From: Ideonella sp.
GTDB lineage: Bacteria > Pseudomonadota > Gammaproteobacteria > Burkholderiales > Burkholderiaceae_C
NCBI GenBank assembly: GCA_016721465.1
Contig: JADKIA010000031.1
Coordinates: forward strand, 62,001 to 126,000
Length of the DNA: 64,000 nt
Reading direction: 5' to 3'
Shown here: positions 15,529 to 24,607 of the stretch, one piece after another
How positions within the stretch are numbered: the first letter of the stretch is position 1
Layout of the letters: each line of letters starts with the position of its first letter
Position numbers and translations under genes: made by a program
Notes under the pieces: generated by a model
What the model saw: the letters and a program-made list of their open reading frames with translations, nothing else
Databases searched by the model: none
Told to the model about the DNA's origin: nothing

Positions 15529-17406
15529 ATGAAGAATCGACAGACTTCCCGAGGCCGGCGCGCGCGTGCGGTCCTGCGCGCCGCAGCACATGGCGCTTGC
15601 GCGCTCGGCGCTGTCATGGCGCCGCTCGCGGCCCTGGCCGTGGAGCTCAAGACGGCCAATGAGGACTTGCGCGTGAACTGGGACAACACGCTGCGCTACA
15701 ACCTCGGCACGCGCGTTCAGAAGCAAGATCCGGCCATCCTCGGCAATGCCAACGCCGACGACGGCGACCGCAATTTCAACAAGGGCTCGCTGGTCACCAA
15801 CCGGCTCGACGTGCTCTCCGAATTCGACGTCGTCTGGCAACGCAAGGTCGGCCTGCGCGTGAGTGCAGCCGCCTGGTACGACGGCGCCTACTCCAAGCTC
15901 GACAACACCTACACCGCCAGCGCCAATACGCTGGTGGGCGGCCTGCCGGTGGCCGGCCGACTGAGCACCTTCACGAAGCGCTTCGGGCGCGGCGGCTCGG
16001 GTGAGTTCCTCGATGGCTTCGTGTTCGGCAACTTCGACCTGAGCGGCGTGCCGATCAACGTCAAGCTCGGCCAGCACACCGCGTACTGGGGCGAAAGCCT
16101 GTTCCTGGGTGGCTTGCTGCATGGCATCGCCTATGCCCAGAACTCGGTGGACGCCTGGAAGCTGCAGTCCACGCCCGGCTCGGAGGCCAAGGAGTTCATT
16201 CGTCCGCGCGGTGGCCTGACGATCCAGACCGAGCCGACCAAGGGCCTGTCGCTGGCCGCGCAGTGGTTCTACAACTGGGAGGCGGTGCGCTCGCCCGAGT
16301 CCGGCTCGTACCTTTCGGGCACCGACATGCTGACGTTTGGCGGCGACTCGCTGGTCAGCGGGCCCAATCCGTTTGCCGCCGTCGTCCCCGGCGCACCGGC
16401 GGCTCTGCGCCTGTGGAACGCACGGGCTACGCCCTCGCGCAAGAGCACCAGCCGGCGCGGGGACTTCGGCCTGTCGGCACGCTGGTCGCCGGACTGGCTG
16501 GATGGCACCGTCGGCGCCTACTACCGCCAAGCCACCGACATCCTGCCGCAGTTGATGGTCACGCCCGCGGTGGCCACGCTGCCGGCGGCCACCTGTGCCG
16601 CACTGGGCGGCACCACGCTGGCGCCCACGAGTTGCCTCGTCAACTCCAAGGCCGCTTCCCTGGCCGACCTGCGCACCTTCGGCAAGGCCGGCACCTACCA
16701 GACGGCCTACGGCACCGACATCCGTTTCTATGGCTTGAGTCTTTCCAAGAACATCGCTGGGGTGTCGGTTGGCGCCGAACTGTCCTACCGCGAGAACATG
16801 CCGCTGGTCAGCGATGCCGTCACGGTGCTGCCGGCGCCGCTGGCGGGCAACGTGGCCGGCGCCATCGCCACCACCGCCATTCCGGCGCGCAACGACACAC
16901 CGGGTGCGCGCGGCAACACCTGGCACGGGCTGGTCAACGGTACCTATGTTCTGCCGAGCACGCCATTGTTCGACACGGCATCGATCGCTGCCGAGCTGAC
17001 CTGGATGCGCCTTGCCAAGGTCACTCAGAACGCCGCTGTCTACAAGGGGCGCGACAGCTATACCGCGATCGACAAGCCCAGCAAGGAATACGTGGGCCTG
17101 GGGATCAGCTTCACGCCCACCTGGTATCAAGCGCTCACCGGGGTGGATCTGAGCCTGCCCATTTCCTGGAGCCAGGGCATCAGCGGCAACGCGGCCACCT
17201 TGTTCGGTGGCAACAAGGGCACGGGCACCTGGAGCGCAGGCCTCGGCGCCACGGTCTTCCAGACCTACGCCGTGAACCTTTCGTACATCCGCTACTTCGG
17301 CGACTACTCGACCACGCCGGCCGGTGCGGCCGCCGTCTTCAACGGCAGCAGCGCCGCGGTGTCCGACCGCGGCTGGGTGTCGCTGACGCTCAAGGCCACG
17401 TTCTAA
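15529..17406 (+). CDS. DUF1302-family outer-membrane porin-like protein
   Basis: A 625-residue protein with an Arg-rich N-terminal signal sequence (about residues 1-38, ending ALAV). A long beta-barrel follows: alternating amphipathic strands such as DLRVNWDNTLRYNLGTRV, NVKLGQHTAYWGESLFLGG and YAVNLSYIRYFGDYS, with a terminal aromatic residue (KATF). DUF1302 proteins occur beside DUF1329 proteins in degradation clusters for hydrophobic compounds and are thought to be outer-membrane channels. GAGGAG at 15516-15521 supports ATG 15529. It leads the operon DUF1302-DUF1329-YCF48-MMPL-MBL and is divergent from the AraC regulator. Confidence 0.88.
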   Translation: MKNRQTSRGRRARAVLRAAAHGACALGAVMAPLAALAVELKTANEDLRVNWDNTLRYNLGTRVQKQDPAILGNANADDGDRNFNKGSLVTNRLDVLSEFDVVWQRKVGLRVSAAAWYDGAYSKLDNTYTASANTLVGGLPVAGRLSTFTKRFGRGGSGEFLDGFVFGNFDLSGVPINVKLGQHTAYWGESLFLGGLLHGIAYAQNSVDAWKLQSTPGSEAKEFIRPRGGLTIQTEPTKGLSLAAQWFYNWEAVRSPESGSYLSGTDMLTFGGDSLVSGPNPFAAVVPGAPAALRLWNARATPSRKSTSRRGDFGLSARWSPDWLDGTVGAYYRQATDILPQLMVTPAVATLPAATCAALGGTTLAPTSCLVNSKAASLADLRTFGKAGTYQTAYGTDIRFYGLSLSKNIAGVSVGAELSYRENMPLVSDAVTVLPAPLAGNVAGAIATTAIPARNDTPGARGNTWHGLVNGTYVLPSTPLFDTASIAAELTWMRLAKVTQNAAVYKGRDSYTAIDKPSKEYVGLGISFTPTWYQALTGVDLSLPISWSQGISGNAATLFGGNKGTGTWSAGLGATVFQTYAVNLSYIRYFGDYSTTPAGAAAVFNGSSAAVSDRGWVSLTLKATF

Positions 17407-17417
17407 GGAGACCACCC

Positions 17418-18782
17418 ATGATCATTCGCACCGCACTCACGGCGCTTGGCATCGCCACCTTCGCCGCCGGCTCGGCGCTTGCCGCAGTCCCGGCGGGAGA
17501 AGCCGCGCAACTGGGCACCACGCTCACGCCCACCGGCGCCGAGAAGGCCGGCAACAAGGACGGCACGATCCCCGAGTGGACCGGCGGGCTGACCACCGTG
17601 CCGGCCAAGTACGCCAAGGGCAGCACCAAGCGCATCGACCCATTTGCCGACGACAAGCCCCGCCTGGTGATCACCGGCAAGGATGTCGCGGCCCATGCCG
17701 ACAAGCTGACCGAGGGCACCAAGGAACTGCTCAAGCGTCACCCGACGATGCGCGTGGACGTCTACCCGACGCACCGGCCGGTGTACTTTCCCGCGCGCGT
17801 GGTCGAGAACACGAAGAAGAACGCGACCGCGGCGAAGCTGATCGACGACGGCCTGGGCACCGAGAACGTGCTGCCCGGTTATCCATTCCCGATTCCCAAG
17901 AGCGGCTACGAGGTGATGTGGAATCACCTGCTCAACTACCGCGGCTTGGGCTTCAACGCCAAGTTCGACAGCTGGAGCGTCGATGCATCGGGCCGACCCA
18001 CATTGGCATCGACCGGCGAGGCCACCTACGCCTGGCCCAATGTCGATGCGAAGAAGACCGGGTTCATAAAGGAAACCGACCCGTTCTGGTACGTCAAGTT
18101 CCAGTACCTGGGTCCCGCCCGCCGCAACGGCGAGGCGCTGCTGATCTGGGACTCGGCCAACCCGCTCAAGCAGGGCCGCAGGGCCTGGCTGTACCTGCCG
18201 GGTCAGCGCCGGGTGCGGCTGGCACCCGACGTGGCCTATGACACGCCCAACCCAGGCTCGGGCGGTGCCAACACCTACGACGACTCTTCGGTGTTCAACG
18301 GCGCGATGGACCGCTTCGACTTCAAGCTCGTCGGCAAGAAGGAGATGATCGTTCCCTACGGCAACTACAAGCTCACCTACGGCTCCAAGGCGGCCGACGC
18401 CACAACGCCGAGCCACTTGAACCCCGACCTCGTGCGCTGGGAGCTGCACCGGGTGTGGGTCGTGGAGGCGACGCTCAAGCCCGGCAAGCGGCACATCTAC
18501 CAGAAGCGCGTCTTCTACATCGACGAGGACAGCTGGGTGGCTGTCGCCTCGGACCAGTACGACGCGCGCGGCCAGCTCTACCGTTCGGGCTTCTCGCTGT
18601 CTTCCTTCAGCTACGACGCGCCGGCGATGTGGGTCGATACGCAGTTGTTCTACGACTTCACTGCGGGCATGTACACCGTGCTCGGGCTGACCGGTGAATA
18701 CCAGGGCATCAAGTACCTGAGCGAGTTGCCTCCCGACAGCTTCTGGTCGCCCGAGCAGTTGGCCGGCACGGGCGTGCGCTGA
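17418..18782 (+). CDS. DUF1329-family (LolA/LolB-fold) periplasmic protein
   Basis: A 454-residue secreted protein. Signal peptide is about residues 1-23 (MIIRTALTAL...GSALAAVPAG), followed by the family opening EAAQLGTTLTPTGAEKAGNKDG and GTIPEWTGG. Later segments such as GRRAWLYLPGQRRVRLAPDVAYD and HRVWVVEATLKPGKRHIYQKR are characteristic of DUF1329. The family is related to outer-membrane lipoprotein carrier folds and may ferry a hydrophobic substrate across the periplasm. Its ATG is 11 bases after the DUF1302 stop with AAGGAG in between, so the two are co-translated. Confidence 0.88.
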   Translation: MIIRTALTALGIATFAAGSALAAVPAGEAAQLGTTLTPTGAEKAGNKDGTIPEWTGGLTTVPAKYAKGSTKRIDPFADDKPRLVITGKDVAAHADKLTEGTKELLKRHPTMRVDVYPTHRPVYFPARVVENTKKNATAAKLIDDGLGTENVLPGYPFPIPKSGYEVMWNHLLNYRGLGFNAKFDSWSVDASGRPTLASTGEATYAWPNVDAKKTGFIKETDPFWYVKFQYLGPARRNGEALLIWDSANPLKQGRRAWLYLPGQRRVRLAPDVAYDTPNPGSGGANTYDDSSVFNGAMDRFDFKLVGKKEMIVPYGNYKLTYGSKAADATTPSHLNPDLVRWELHRVWVVEATLKPGKRHIYQKRVFYIDEDSWVAVASDQYDARGQLYRSGFSLSSFSYDAPAMWVDTQLFYDFTAGMYTVLGLTGEYQGIKYLSELPPDSFWSPEQLAGTGVR

Positions 18783-18793
18783 ATCGCGACCAG

Positions 18794-18824
18794 CGGGTCA
18801 GCATGCCTGTGGGCGGCTGACCCG
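18794..18824. repeat. Hairpin between the DUF1329 and YCF48 genes
   Basis: CGGGTCAGC and GCTGACCCG form a perfect 9-base-pair stem around a 13-base loop. It lies just after the DUF1329 stop in the largest gap (152 bases) of the operon. The next base run is not T-rich, so it could be an mRNA-processing or 3'-stabilising structure that separates expression of the first two genes from the rest. Confidence 0.5.
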
Positions 18825-18934
18825 GCTTCTCGCTGCCGAACCGCCGCGCGGCGCGTTCGGATCCGTTGGCATGCCGCCCTCGGACCTCCAGTCACCCTGC
18901 GCTGCAGGCCGACTTCACGCATGAGGAAGACGAC

Positions 18935-20011
18935 ATGAAGTCGATTCGTGCCGCGATCGCGGCGCTTGCCGCCACATCAGCTTGCGCCTGTGGCTTGGCC
19001 GCTGCCGCGGGCTTCCAGGATCCGCTGGCGGTTGCTGCACAACCTTCTTTGCTGGCCAGCCGCAGCCTGTTGCAGGGTGTCGCCCGCGCCGGCTCAAGGC
19101 TGATCGCGGTCGGTCAGCGCGGGCACATCGTCCATTCGGCCGACGGCGGCGGCACCTGGCAGCAGGCCGCGGTGCCGGTGAGCTCGGACCTCACAGCGGT
19201 GTTCTTCGTCAACGAGCGCAAGGGCTGGGCCGTCGGCCACGACGGCGTCGTTCTGCACAGCGCCGACGGCGGCTTGAAGTGGACGCTGCAACTCGACGGC
19301 CGTCGCGCCAACGACAGCCTGGTCGGCTACTTGCAGCAGCGCGTTCAGGCGCAGCCGCAATCGGCTGAACTGAAGAAGCTGCTCGACGAAGCCCGGCGAT
19401 ACCAGGAGCAAGGTGCCGACAAGCCCTTCCTGGACGTCTGGTTCGCCGACGAGCGCAACGGCTACGTGGTCGGTGCCTACAACCTGATCTTCCGCACGGC
19501 CGACGGCGGCGCGAGCTGGGAGCCCTGGTTCGACCGCACCGACAACCCCAAGCTGCTCAACCTCTACGGCATTGCTGCCGCAGGCGGCGGCGTGTACGTG
19601 GTCGGCGAGAGCGGCCTAGTGCTCAGGCTCGACTCGGCGTCGCAGCGTTTCCAGGCGCGGCCGACGCCGTACGCCGGCAGCTTCTTCGGTGTCGTCGGCA
19701 CCGCGGACACCGTGGTGGCCTTCGGGCTGCGCGGCAACGCCTATCGCAGCGACGACGGCGGCACGCGCTGGGACAAGGTCGAGGCCGGTCTGCCAGCCAC
19801 GATCGTCGCGGCAACGTCGCTGCCCGGCGGCGCGCTCGTGCTGGCCGATGCCGGCGGGCGGGTCGCGGTGAGCGACGGCGCCGGGCGCGAATTCAAACTT
19901 GTCGCGCTGAAGCCCTCCATGCCCGTGGCGGGCATCGCGAACGCCGGCAACGGGCGCCTGGCGCTGGTCGGGCCACGCGGCGTCGCGGTGACCGCGCTGC
20001 CGGCCCGCTGA
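18935..20011 (+). CDS. YCF48/BNR-repeat periplasmic protein
   Basis: A 358-residue protein with a signal peptide (about residues 1-26). It carries repeated YCF48/photosystem-II-assembly-type blades: AVGQRGHIVHSADGGGTW, AVGHDGVVLHSADGGLKW, VVGAYNLIFRTADGGASW and AYRSDDGGTRW. Such beta-propellers occur next to RND/MMPL exporters in DUF1302/DUF1329 clusters, probably as a periplasmic or outer-membrane adaptor. It starts at ATG 18935 after GAGGAA, and is followed 18 bases later by the MMPL gene. Confidence 0.87.
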   Translation: MKSIRAAIAALAATSACACGLAAAAGFQDPLAVAAQPSLLASRSLLQGVARAGSRLIAVGQRGHIVHSADGGGTWQQAAVPVSSDLTAVFFVNERKGWAVGHDGVVLHSADGGLKWTLQLDGRRANDSLVGYLQQRVQAQPQSAELKKLLDEARRYQEQGADKPFLDVWFADERNGYVVGAYNLIFRTADGGASWEPWFDRTDNPKLLNLYGIAAAGGGVYVVGESGLVLRLDSASQRFQARPTPYAGSFFGVVGTADTVVAFGLRGNAYRSDDGGTRWDKVEAGLPATIVAATSLPGGALVLADAGGRVAVSDGAGREFKLVALKPSMPVAGIANAGNGRLALVGPRGVAVTALPAR

Positions 20012-20029
20012 GAACAGGTGAGATCACCC

Positions 20030-22489
20030 ATGGCTGCCGTCACCGACGACCTCGACCAGATGCCTGTGGTCCGCGACCTCGCGGAATTCGACCGCCGCTC
20101 CGGCAACTGGCTCGAGCGGCTGGTGTTCAACCACCGGCTGTGGGTGGTGATCGCCTGCGCGCTCGCGACGCTGGTGCTGGCTTGGTCCGCGGCCACGAAG
20201 CTCGTGCTGAGCGCGAGCTTCGAGAAGATGATCCCGCACAGCCAACCCTACATCCAGAACTACCTGAGCCACCAGAAGGAACTGCGCGGGCTGGGCAATG
20301 CGATTCGCGTCGTGGTCGAGAACACCAGCGGCGACATCTTCGACCCGGCCTACCTCGAAGCGCTGCGGCAGATCAACGACGAACTGTTCCTCACGCCGGG
20401 CGTCGAGCGTGCCTGGGTGAAGTCGCTGTGGACACCGGCAGTGCGCTGGACCGAGGTCACCGAGGAGGGGTTCCGCGGCGGGCCGGTGATGCCCGACTCC
20501 TACGACGGCTCGGCGCAGTCGGTCGAGCAGCTCAAGCAGAACATCGCGCGCTCGGGCATCGTGGGCAGTCTGGTGGCCAACAACTTCAAGTCGAGCATGA
20601 TCTTCGTGCCGTTGCTCGACAAGGACCCTCGCACCGGCCAGCGCATCGACTACCGCGCGCTGTCCCGGGTGCTGGACGAGAAGATCCGCGGCAAGTACGA
20701 GCTGGCCAAGGCCATCGACGCCAAGGTGATCAGCAAGGAGACGCCGACGATCAAGGTGCACGTGATCGGCTTCGCCAAGCTGATCGGCGAGCTGATCGAC
20801 GGCGTGGTCAAGGTGATGGCGTACTTCGGCGTCGCGGCGCTCATCGCCACCGCGATCATCTTCGCCTACACGCGCTGCGCGCGCAGCACGGCGCTGGTCA
20901 TCGCCTGCTCGCTGGTGGCCGTGCTGTGGCAGCTGGGCCTGGTGGCGGTGTTCGGCTTCGAGCTCGACCCGTTCTCGATCCTGGTGCCTTTCCTCGTCTT
21001 CGCGATCGGCGTGTCGCACGGCGCGCAAAAGATGAACGGCATCATGCAGGACATCGGGCGCGGCACGCACAGGCAGGTCGCCGCGCGCTACACGTTCCGG
21101 CGCCTCTTCCTCGCGGGCCTCACGGCGCTGCTGGCCGACGCGGTGGGCTTTGCGGTGTTGATGGTGATCGACATCCCGGTGATCAAGGAGCTGGCGGTGA
21201 CGGCCAGCCTGGGCGTGGCGGTGCTCATCTTCACCAACCTGCTGCTGCTGCCGGTGCTGCTGTCCTACACCGGCGTGAGCGCGGGTGCGGCCGAGCGCAG
21301 CCTGAAAGAGGAACGCGAGCAAACCCGCGGCACGGGCCTGGGCCGGCTGTGGCTCTTGCTCGACAAGTTCACCACCCGGCGCTGGGCGCTGGCTGCGATC
21401 GGCGTGTCGGCGGCGCTGGCGGTCGCAGGGCTCGCGGTCGGCACGCGGCTGCAGATTGGCGACCTCGATCCGGGTGCACCGGAATTGCGGCCCGACTCGC
21501 GCTACAACCGTGACAACGCCTTCATCACCAGCAACTTCGCGCTCTCGTCCGATCAGTTCGCGGTGATCGTCAAGACGGGCAAGGAAGGCTGCCTGAAGTA
21601 CGAATCGCTGGTCGACGCGGACCGGCTTGCCTGGGCGCTGCGCCAGCTGCCGGGCGTGCAGACGACGGCGTCGCTGGCCGACGCGGCGCGGCAGATCACG
21701 GCCGGCTCGTTCGAGGGCAACCCCAAGTGGCTGACGATCAATCGCAACCAGGACATCCTGAACTACGCCGCGCAGCAGGCGGCCAGCAGTAACCCTGACC
21801 TCTTCAACGCCGACTGCTCGGTGATGCCGGTCATCGCCTATCTCGCCGACCACAAGGCCGAGACGCTCGATCGCGTCGTCGCCGCGGCCGCCGTCTTTGC
21901 CGAGCAGCACAACGCCCCCGATCGGACCTTCCTGCTCGCCGCCGGCAGTGCCGGCATCGAAGCGGCGACCAACATCGTGGTGCGCAAGGCCTGGCGCGAA
22001 ATGATGCTTTACGTGTACCTGGCGGTGATCGCGCTGTGCTTCGTCACCTTCCGCAGCTGGCGGGCGGTGATCGTGGCCATCGTGCCGCTGGCCATCACCT
22101 CGATCCTGTGCGAGGCGCTGATGGTGGCGCTGGGCATGGGCGTCAAAGTGGCCACGCTGCCGGTGATCGCGCTGGGCGTGGGCATCGGCGTCGACTACGC
22201 GCTGTACCTGCTGAGCGTGCAGCTCGCGCAGCAGCGCAAGGGCCTTTCGCTGGGCGAGGCCTACAGGAAGGCCGTGCAATTCACCGGCAAGGTGGTGGCG
22301 CTGGTCGGCATCACGCTGGCCGCCGGCGTGGTCACCTGGGCCTTTTCGCCCATCAAGTTCCAGGCCGACATGGGCATCCTGCTGACCTTCATGTTCGTCT
22401 GGAACATGCTCGGTGCGTTGGTGCTGATCCCGGCCCTGTCGTACTTCCTGCTGCCCACGGCCCGGGTGCGTGCGGCATCTGCTCATTGA
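20030..22489 (+). CDS. RND-superfamily MMPL-type transporter
   Basis: An 819-residue inner-membrane protein of the MMPL/HAE3 type. It has one N-terminal helix, a periplasmic domain, a cluster of about five helices (VMAYFGVAALIATAIIFAYT through FTNLLLLPVLLSYTG), a second periplasmic loop, and a second cluster (MLYVYLAVIALCFVTFRSW through WNMLGALVLIPALSYFLLP). The GIGVDYALYL segment is the conserved proton-relay region. These proteins move lipids or hydrophobic molecules. ATG 20030 is favoured over GTG 20018 by homology. Together with the barrel, DUF1329 and YCF48 proteins it would make a trans-envelope route; direction of transport is uncertain. Confidence 0.9.
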   Translation: MAAVTDDLDQMPVVRDLAEFDRRSGNWLERLVFNHRLWVVIACALATLVLAWSAATKLVLSASFEKMIPHSQPYIQNYLSHQKELRGLGNAIRVVVENTSGDIFDPAYLEALRQINDELFLTPGVERAWVKSLWTPAVRWTEVTEEGFRGGPVMPDSYDGSAQSVEQLKQNIARSGIVGSLVANNFKSSMIFVPLLDKDPRTGQRIDYRALSRVLDEKIRGKYELAKAIDAKVISKETPTIKVHVIGFAKLIGELIDGVVKVMAYFGVAALIATAIIFAYTRCARSTALVIACSLVAVLWQLGLVAVFGFELDPFSILVPFLVFAIGVSHGAQKMNGIMQDIGRGTHRQVAARYTFRRLFLAGLTALLADAVGFAVLMVIDIPVIKELAVTASLGVAVLIFTNLLLLPVLLSYTGVSAGAAERSLKEEREQTRGTGLGRLWLLLDKFTTRRWALAAIGVSAALAVAGLAVGTRLQIGDLDPGAPELRPDSRYNRDNAFITSNFALSSDQFAVIVKTGKEGCLKYESLVDADRLAWALRQLPGVQTTASLADAARQITAGSFEGNPKWLTINRNQDILNYAAQQAASSNPDLFNADCSVMPVIAYLADHKAETLDRVVAAAAVFAEQHNAPDRTFLLAAGSAGIEAATNIVVRKAWREMMLYVYLAVIALCFVTFRSWRAVIVAIVPLAITSILCEALMVALGMGVKVATLPVIALGVGIGVDYALYLLSVQLAQQRKGLSLGEAYRKAVQFTGKVVALVGITLAAGVVTWAFSPIKFQADMGILLTFMFVWNMLGALVLIPALSYFLLPTARVRAASAH

Positions 22490-22509
22490 TCACGCTCGAA
22501 GGAAATCGA

Positions 22510-23535
22510 ATGTTCGCTGGCCGCATCTCGAGAATCGCGCACCTCGTCTCCTGCCTGATCGGTCTCATCGCGATGAGCGCGACAGTCTCGGCGCAGCAGG
22601 TGTCCAGCGCAGCGGTGGCCCAGGCTCCCGCGTCGACGCGCCTGATTCTGCTGGGCACTGGCGCCGGCCCGGTGCCGCGCAAGGACCGATCGCAGCCAGC
22701 CAACCTGCTGGTGGTGGGCGGACGGCCCTACCTGATCGACGCGGGCAACGGCGTGGCGCGGCAGCTCGCGCATGCCGGCTTTGCCACGGCCGACGTGCGC
22801 AACGTCTTCATCACGCACCATCACATCGACCACAACGCCGACATCGGTGCACTGATGTCCTTCACCTGGATCGAAGACAACAAGCGCAACCGGCCGGACA
22901 CACCGCCCGTGCGCTTCTACGGCCCTCCGGCCACGGCGGAACTGGTGGCGGCGGCGCAGTCCTTCCTCGGCGTCTCGGAGCGCATCTTCCGTTCAGGCGT
23001 GCCGATGCGACCTTCGGCCCAGCGCTTCGAAGGCCACGACTTCAGCGTCGACGGCGTGGTCTACCGTGACGACCAGATCGTCGTCACGGCTGCCGAGAAC
23101 ACGCACTACCACCATGCGCCGGACTCGCCGTCGGTCGGCAAGGACAAGTCCTACTCGCTGCGCTTCGATACACCCGGCCGATCGATCGTCTTCTCGGGAG
23201 ACACCGGCCCGAGCGAGGCGCTGGAGCGGCTCGCGGCAGATGCCGACGTGCTGGTCTGCGAGGTATTGGACCTGGAGGCCACGATGAAGGAGGTCGAGGC
23301 CACGATGAAGCTGCCGCCGGCGATGGTGCCGGCTGTGCGCAGGCACATGGCCGAGCAGCACTTGACGCCGGAGCAGGTCGGCCAATTGGCGCAGAAGGCC
23401 CGCGTCAAGATGGTAGTGCTGACTCACTTCTCGCCGGGCGTGGACGGTCAGACCGATGTCAGCCACTACGTCGACGGCGTGCGCAAGCACTTCAAGGGCC
23501 CGGTCATCGCCGGACGGGATCTGCTGGAGCTTTGA
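22510..23535 (+). CDS. Secreted metallo-beta-lactamase-fold hydrolase
   Basis: A 341-residue protein with a signal peptide (about residues 1-29, ending TVSAQQ). The MBL metal signature HxHxDH is at His103, His105, Asp107 and His108, with FSGDTGPS and VVLTHFSPG supplying later ligands. Family members hydrolyse esters, lactones or phosphoesters. The protein follows the MMPL gene by 20 bases and closes the operon. A periplasmic hydrolase releasing the catabolic substrate from a conjugate would fit, but the substrate is not known. Confidence 0.86.
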   Translation: MFAGRISRIAHLVSCLIGLIAMSATVSAQQVSSAAVAQAPASTRLILLGTGAGPVPRKDRSQPANLLVVGGRPYLIDAGNGVARQLAHAGFATADVRNVFITHHHIDHNADIGALMSFTWIEDNKRNRPDTPPVRFYGPPATAELVAAAQSFLGVSERIFRSGVPMRPSAQRFEGHDFSVDGVVYRDDQIVVTAAENTHYHHAPDSPSVGKDKSYSLRFDTPGRSIVFSGDTGPSEALERLAADADVLVCEVLDLEATMKEVEATMKLPPAMVPAVRRHMAEQHLTPEQVGQLAQKARVKMVVLTHFSPGVDGQTDVSHYVDGVRKHFKGPVIAGRDLLEL

Positions 23536-23552
23536 CCTGTCGGATGTCGGTT

Positions 23553-23569
23553 TGTCGCTTCGCGCGACA
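23553..23569 (+). terminator. Candidate terminator hairpin after the DUF1302 operon
   Basis: TGTCGC and GCGACA form a 6-base-pair stem with the loop TTCGC, about 18 bases after the MBL stop codon. No strong T-run follows. It is the only clear hairpin before the convergent SDR genes. Confidence 0.4.
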
Positions 23570-23691
23570 GCGCTTAGGCAAGCACCGTCAAGCGTGCGCT
23601 GCTGGCTCTGTGAGCAGCTGGTCTTTGGCGCTGTGGCCGTTTGCGCGCCCGGATGACCGGAACGCGGCCGGTTCACCAAGGGCCACGCCCC

Positions 23692-24546
23692 TCACCCCTG
23701 CGCCTTCAACCCCTTCAGCTGCCGCCCGATGGCCTTGATCATGGTGCTGCGCGGCATCAGGCTGCCGGCCACCGCCACGGCCTTCCAGGCGCGGCCGGGC
23801 ACAACGCGGGGCTGGTGGCCCAGGGCGCGCAGGGCTTCGTCCACCGCCTCGGCCGGCTCGATGGCGGCGAGCAGCCGGCTCTCGCCGGTGTCGGCGCCCG
23901 AACGTTTGAAGTTGGGTGTTCGCACCATGCCCGGGATCAGCGCCAGCACGTCCACGCCGCGCGGGCCCAGTTCGCCCCACAGCGATTCGGCCAGGATCAG
24001 GTCGAAGGACTTGGTGGCCGCGTAAACCGCCTGCAAGGGCGCGCCCTGCAGCGCGGCCATCGATGAGGTGAGCACGATGCCGCCGCGGCCGCGCTCGAGC
24101 ATCGGGCGCGAGAGGCGGTCGGCGATGGTGAGCACCGCGATCACGTTGACGTTGACCGCCAGCAGCTTGGCCGCCAGCGTCACCTCCTGCCAGGGCCCCA
24201 CCGAGCCCATCGCCGCGTTGAAGACCAGCAGGCCGATCTCCAGGTCGTCGATGGCGTCGAGCGCGGCAGCCACGCGGGCTGGGCGGCTCAGGTCGCAGGC
24301 CAGGGCGCGGGTCTGCACGCCGTGCTCGCGCGCCAGCTTCGCGGCCTGGGCAGTGACGGCGGGCTTGCGCATGTCCAGCAACACCAGGTCGAAGCCCTCG
24401 CGCGCCAGGCGCTCGGCATAGGCCGCCCCCATGCCCTCGGCGCTGCCCACCACCATCGCCCAGCCGCCGTAGCGCTGGCGCAGGCCGATGACGGGGCGCG
24501 TCTCTTGCGTGGCAGCACGGCTGGCGGTGGGGGATGTCTTGGGCAT
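23692..24546 (-). CDS. Short-chain dehydrogenase/reductase
   Basis: A 284-residue SDR with VVGSAEGMGAAYAERLAREG as the nucleotide-binding loop (a GSxxGMG variant), FNAAMG in place of NNAG, and TSSMAALQG plus YAATK as the catalytic Ser and YxxxK. The C-terminal extension (MIKAIGRQLKGLKAQG) is typical of SDRs that act on long hydrophobic substrates. It follows the HsdA-like gene by 61 bases on the same strand. A steroid or acyl substrate is likely from context but unproven. Confidence 0.82.
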   Translation of the reverse strand: MPKTSPTASRAATQETRPVIGLRQRYGGWAMVVGSAEGMGAAYAERLAREGFDLVLLDMRKPAVTAQAAKLAREHGVQTRALACDLSRPARVAAALDAIDDLEIGLLVFNAAMGSVGPWQEVTLAAKLLAVNVNVIAVLTIADRLSRPMLERGRGGIVLTSSMAALQGAPLQAVYAATKSFDLILAESLWGELGPRGVDVLALIPGMVRTPNFKRSGADTGESRLLAAIEPAEAVDEALRALGHQPRVVPGRAWKAVAVAGSLMPRSTMIKAIGRQLKGLKAQG

Positions 24547-24607
24547 GGAGGGCAATCGGGTGAGGGGTCGTGGGGGAAGCGGGGTCGCGGCGGACGCGTG
24601 GCTCTTC

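Noticed and set aside
16263..18782. An 839-codon frame that seems to fuse porin-region sequence to DUF1329
   Set aside because: The first half is out of frame with the DUF1302 gene and is not protein-like. A signal peptide and ribosome-binding site mark the true DUF1329 start at 17418.
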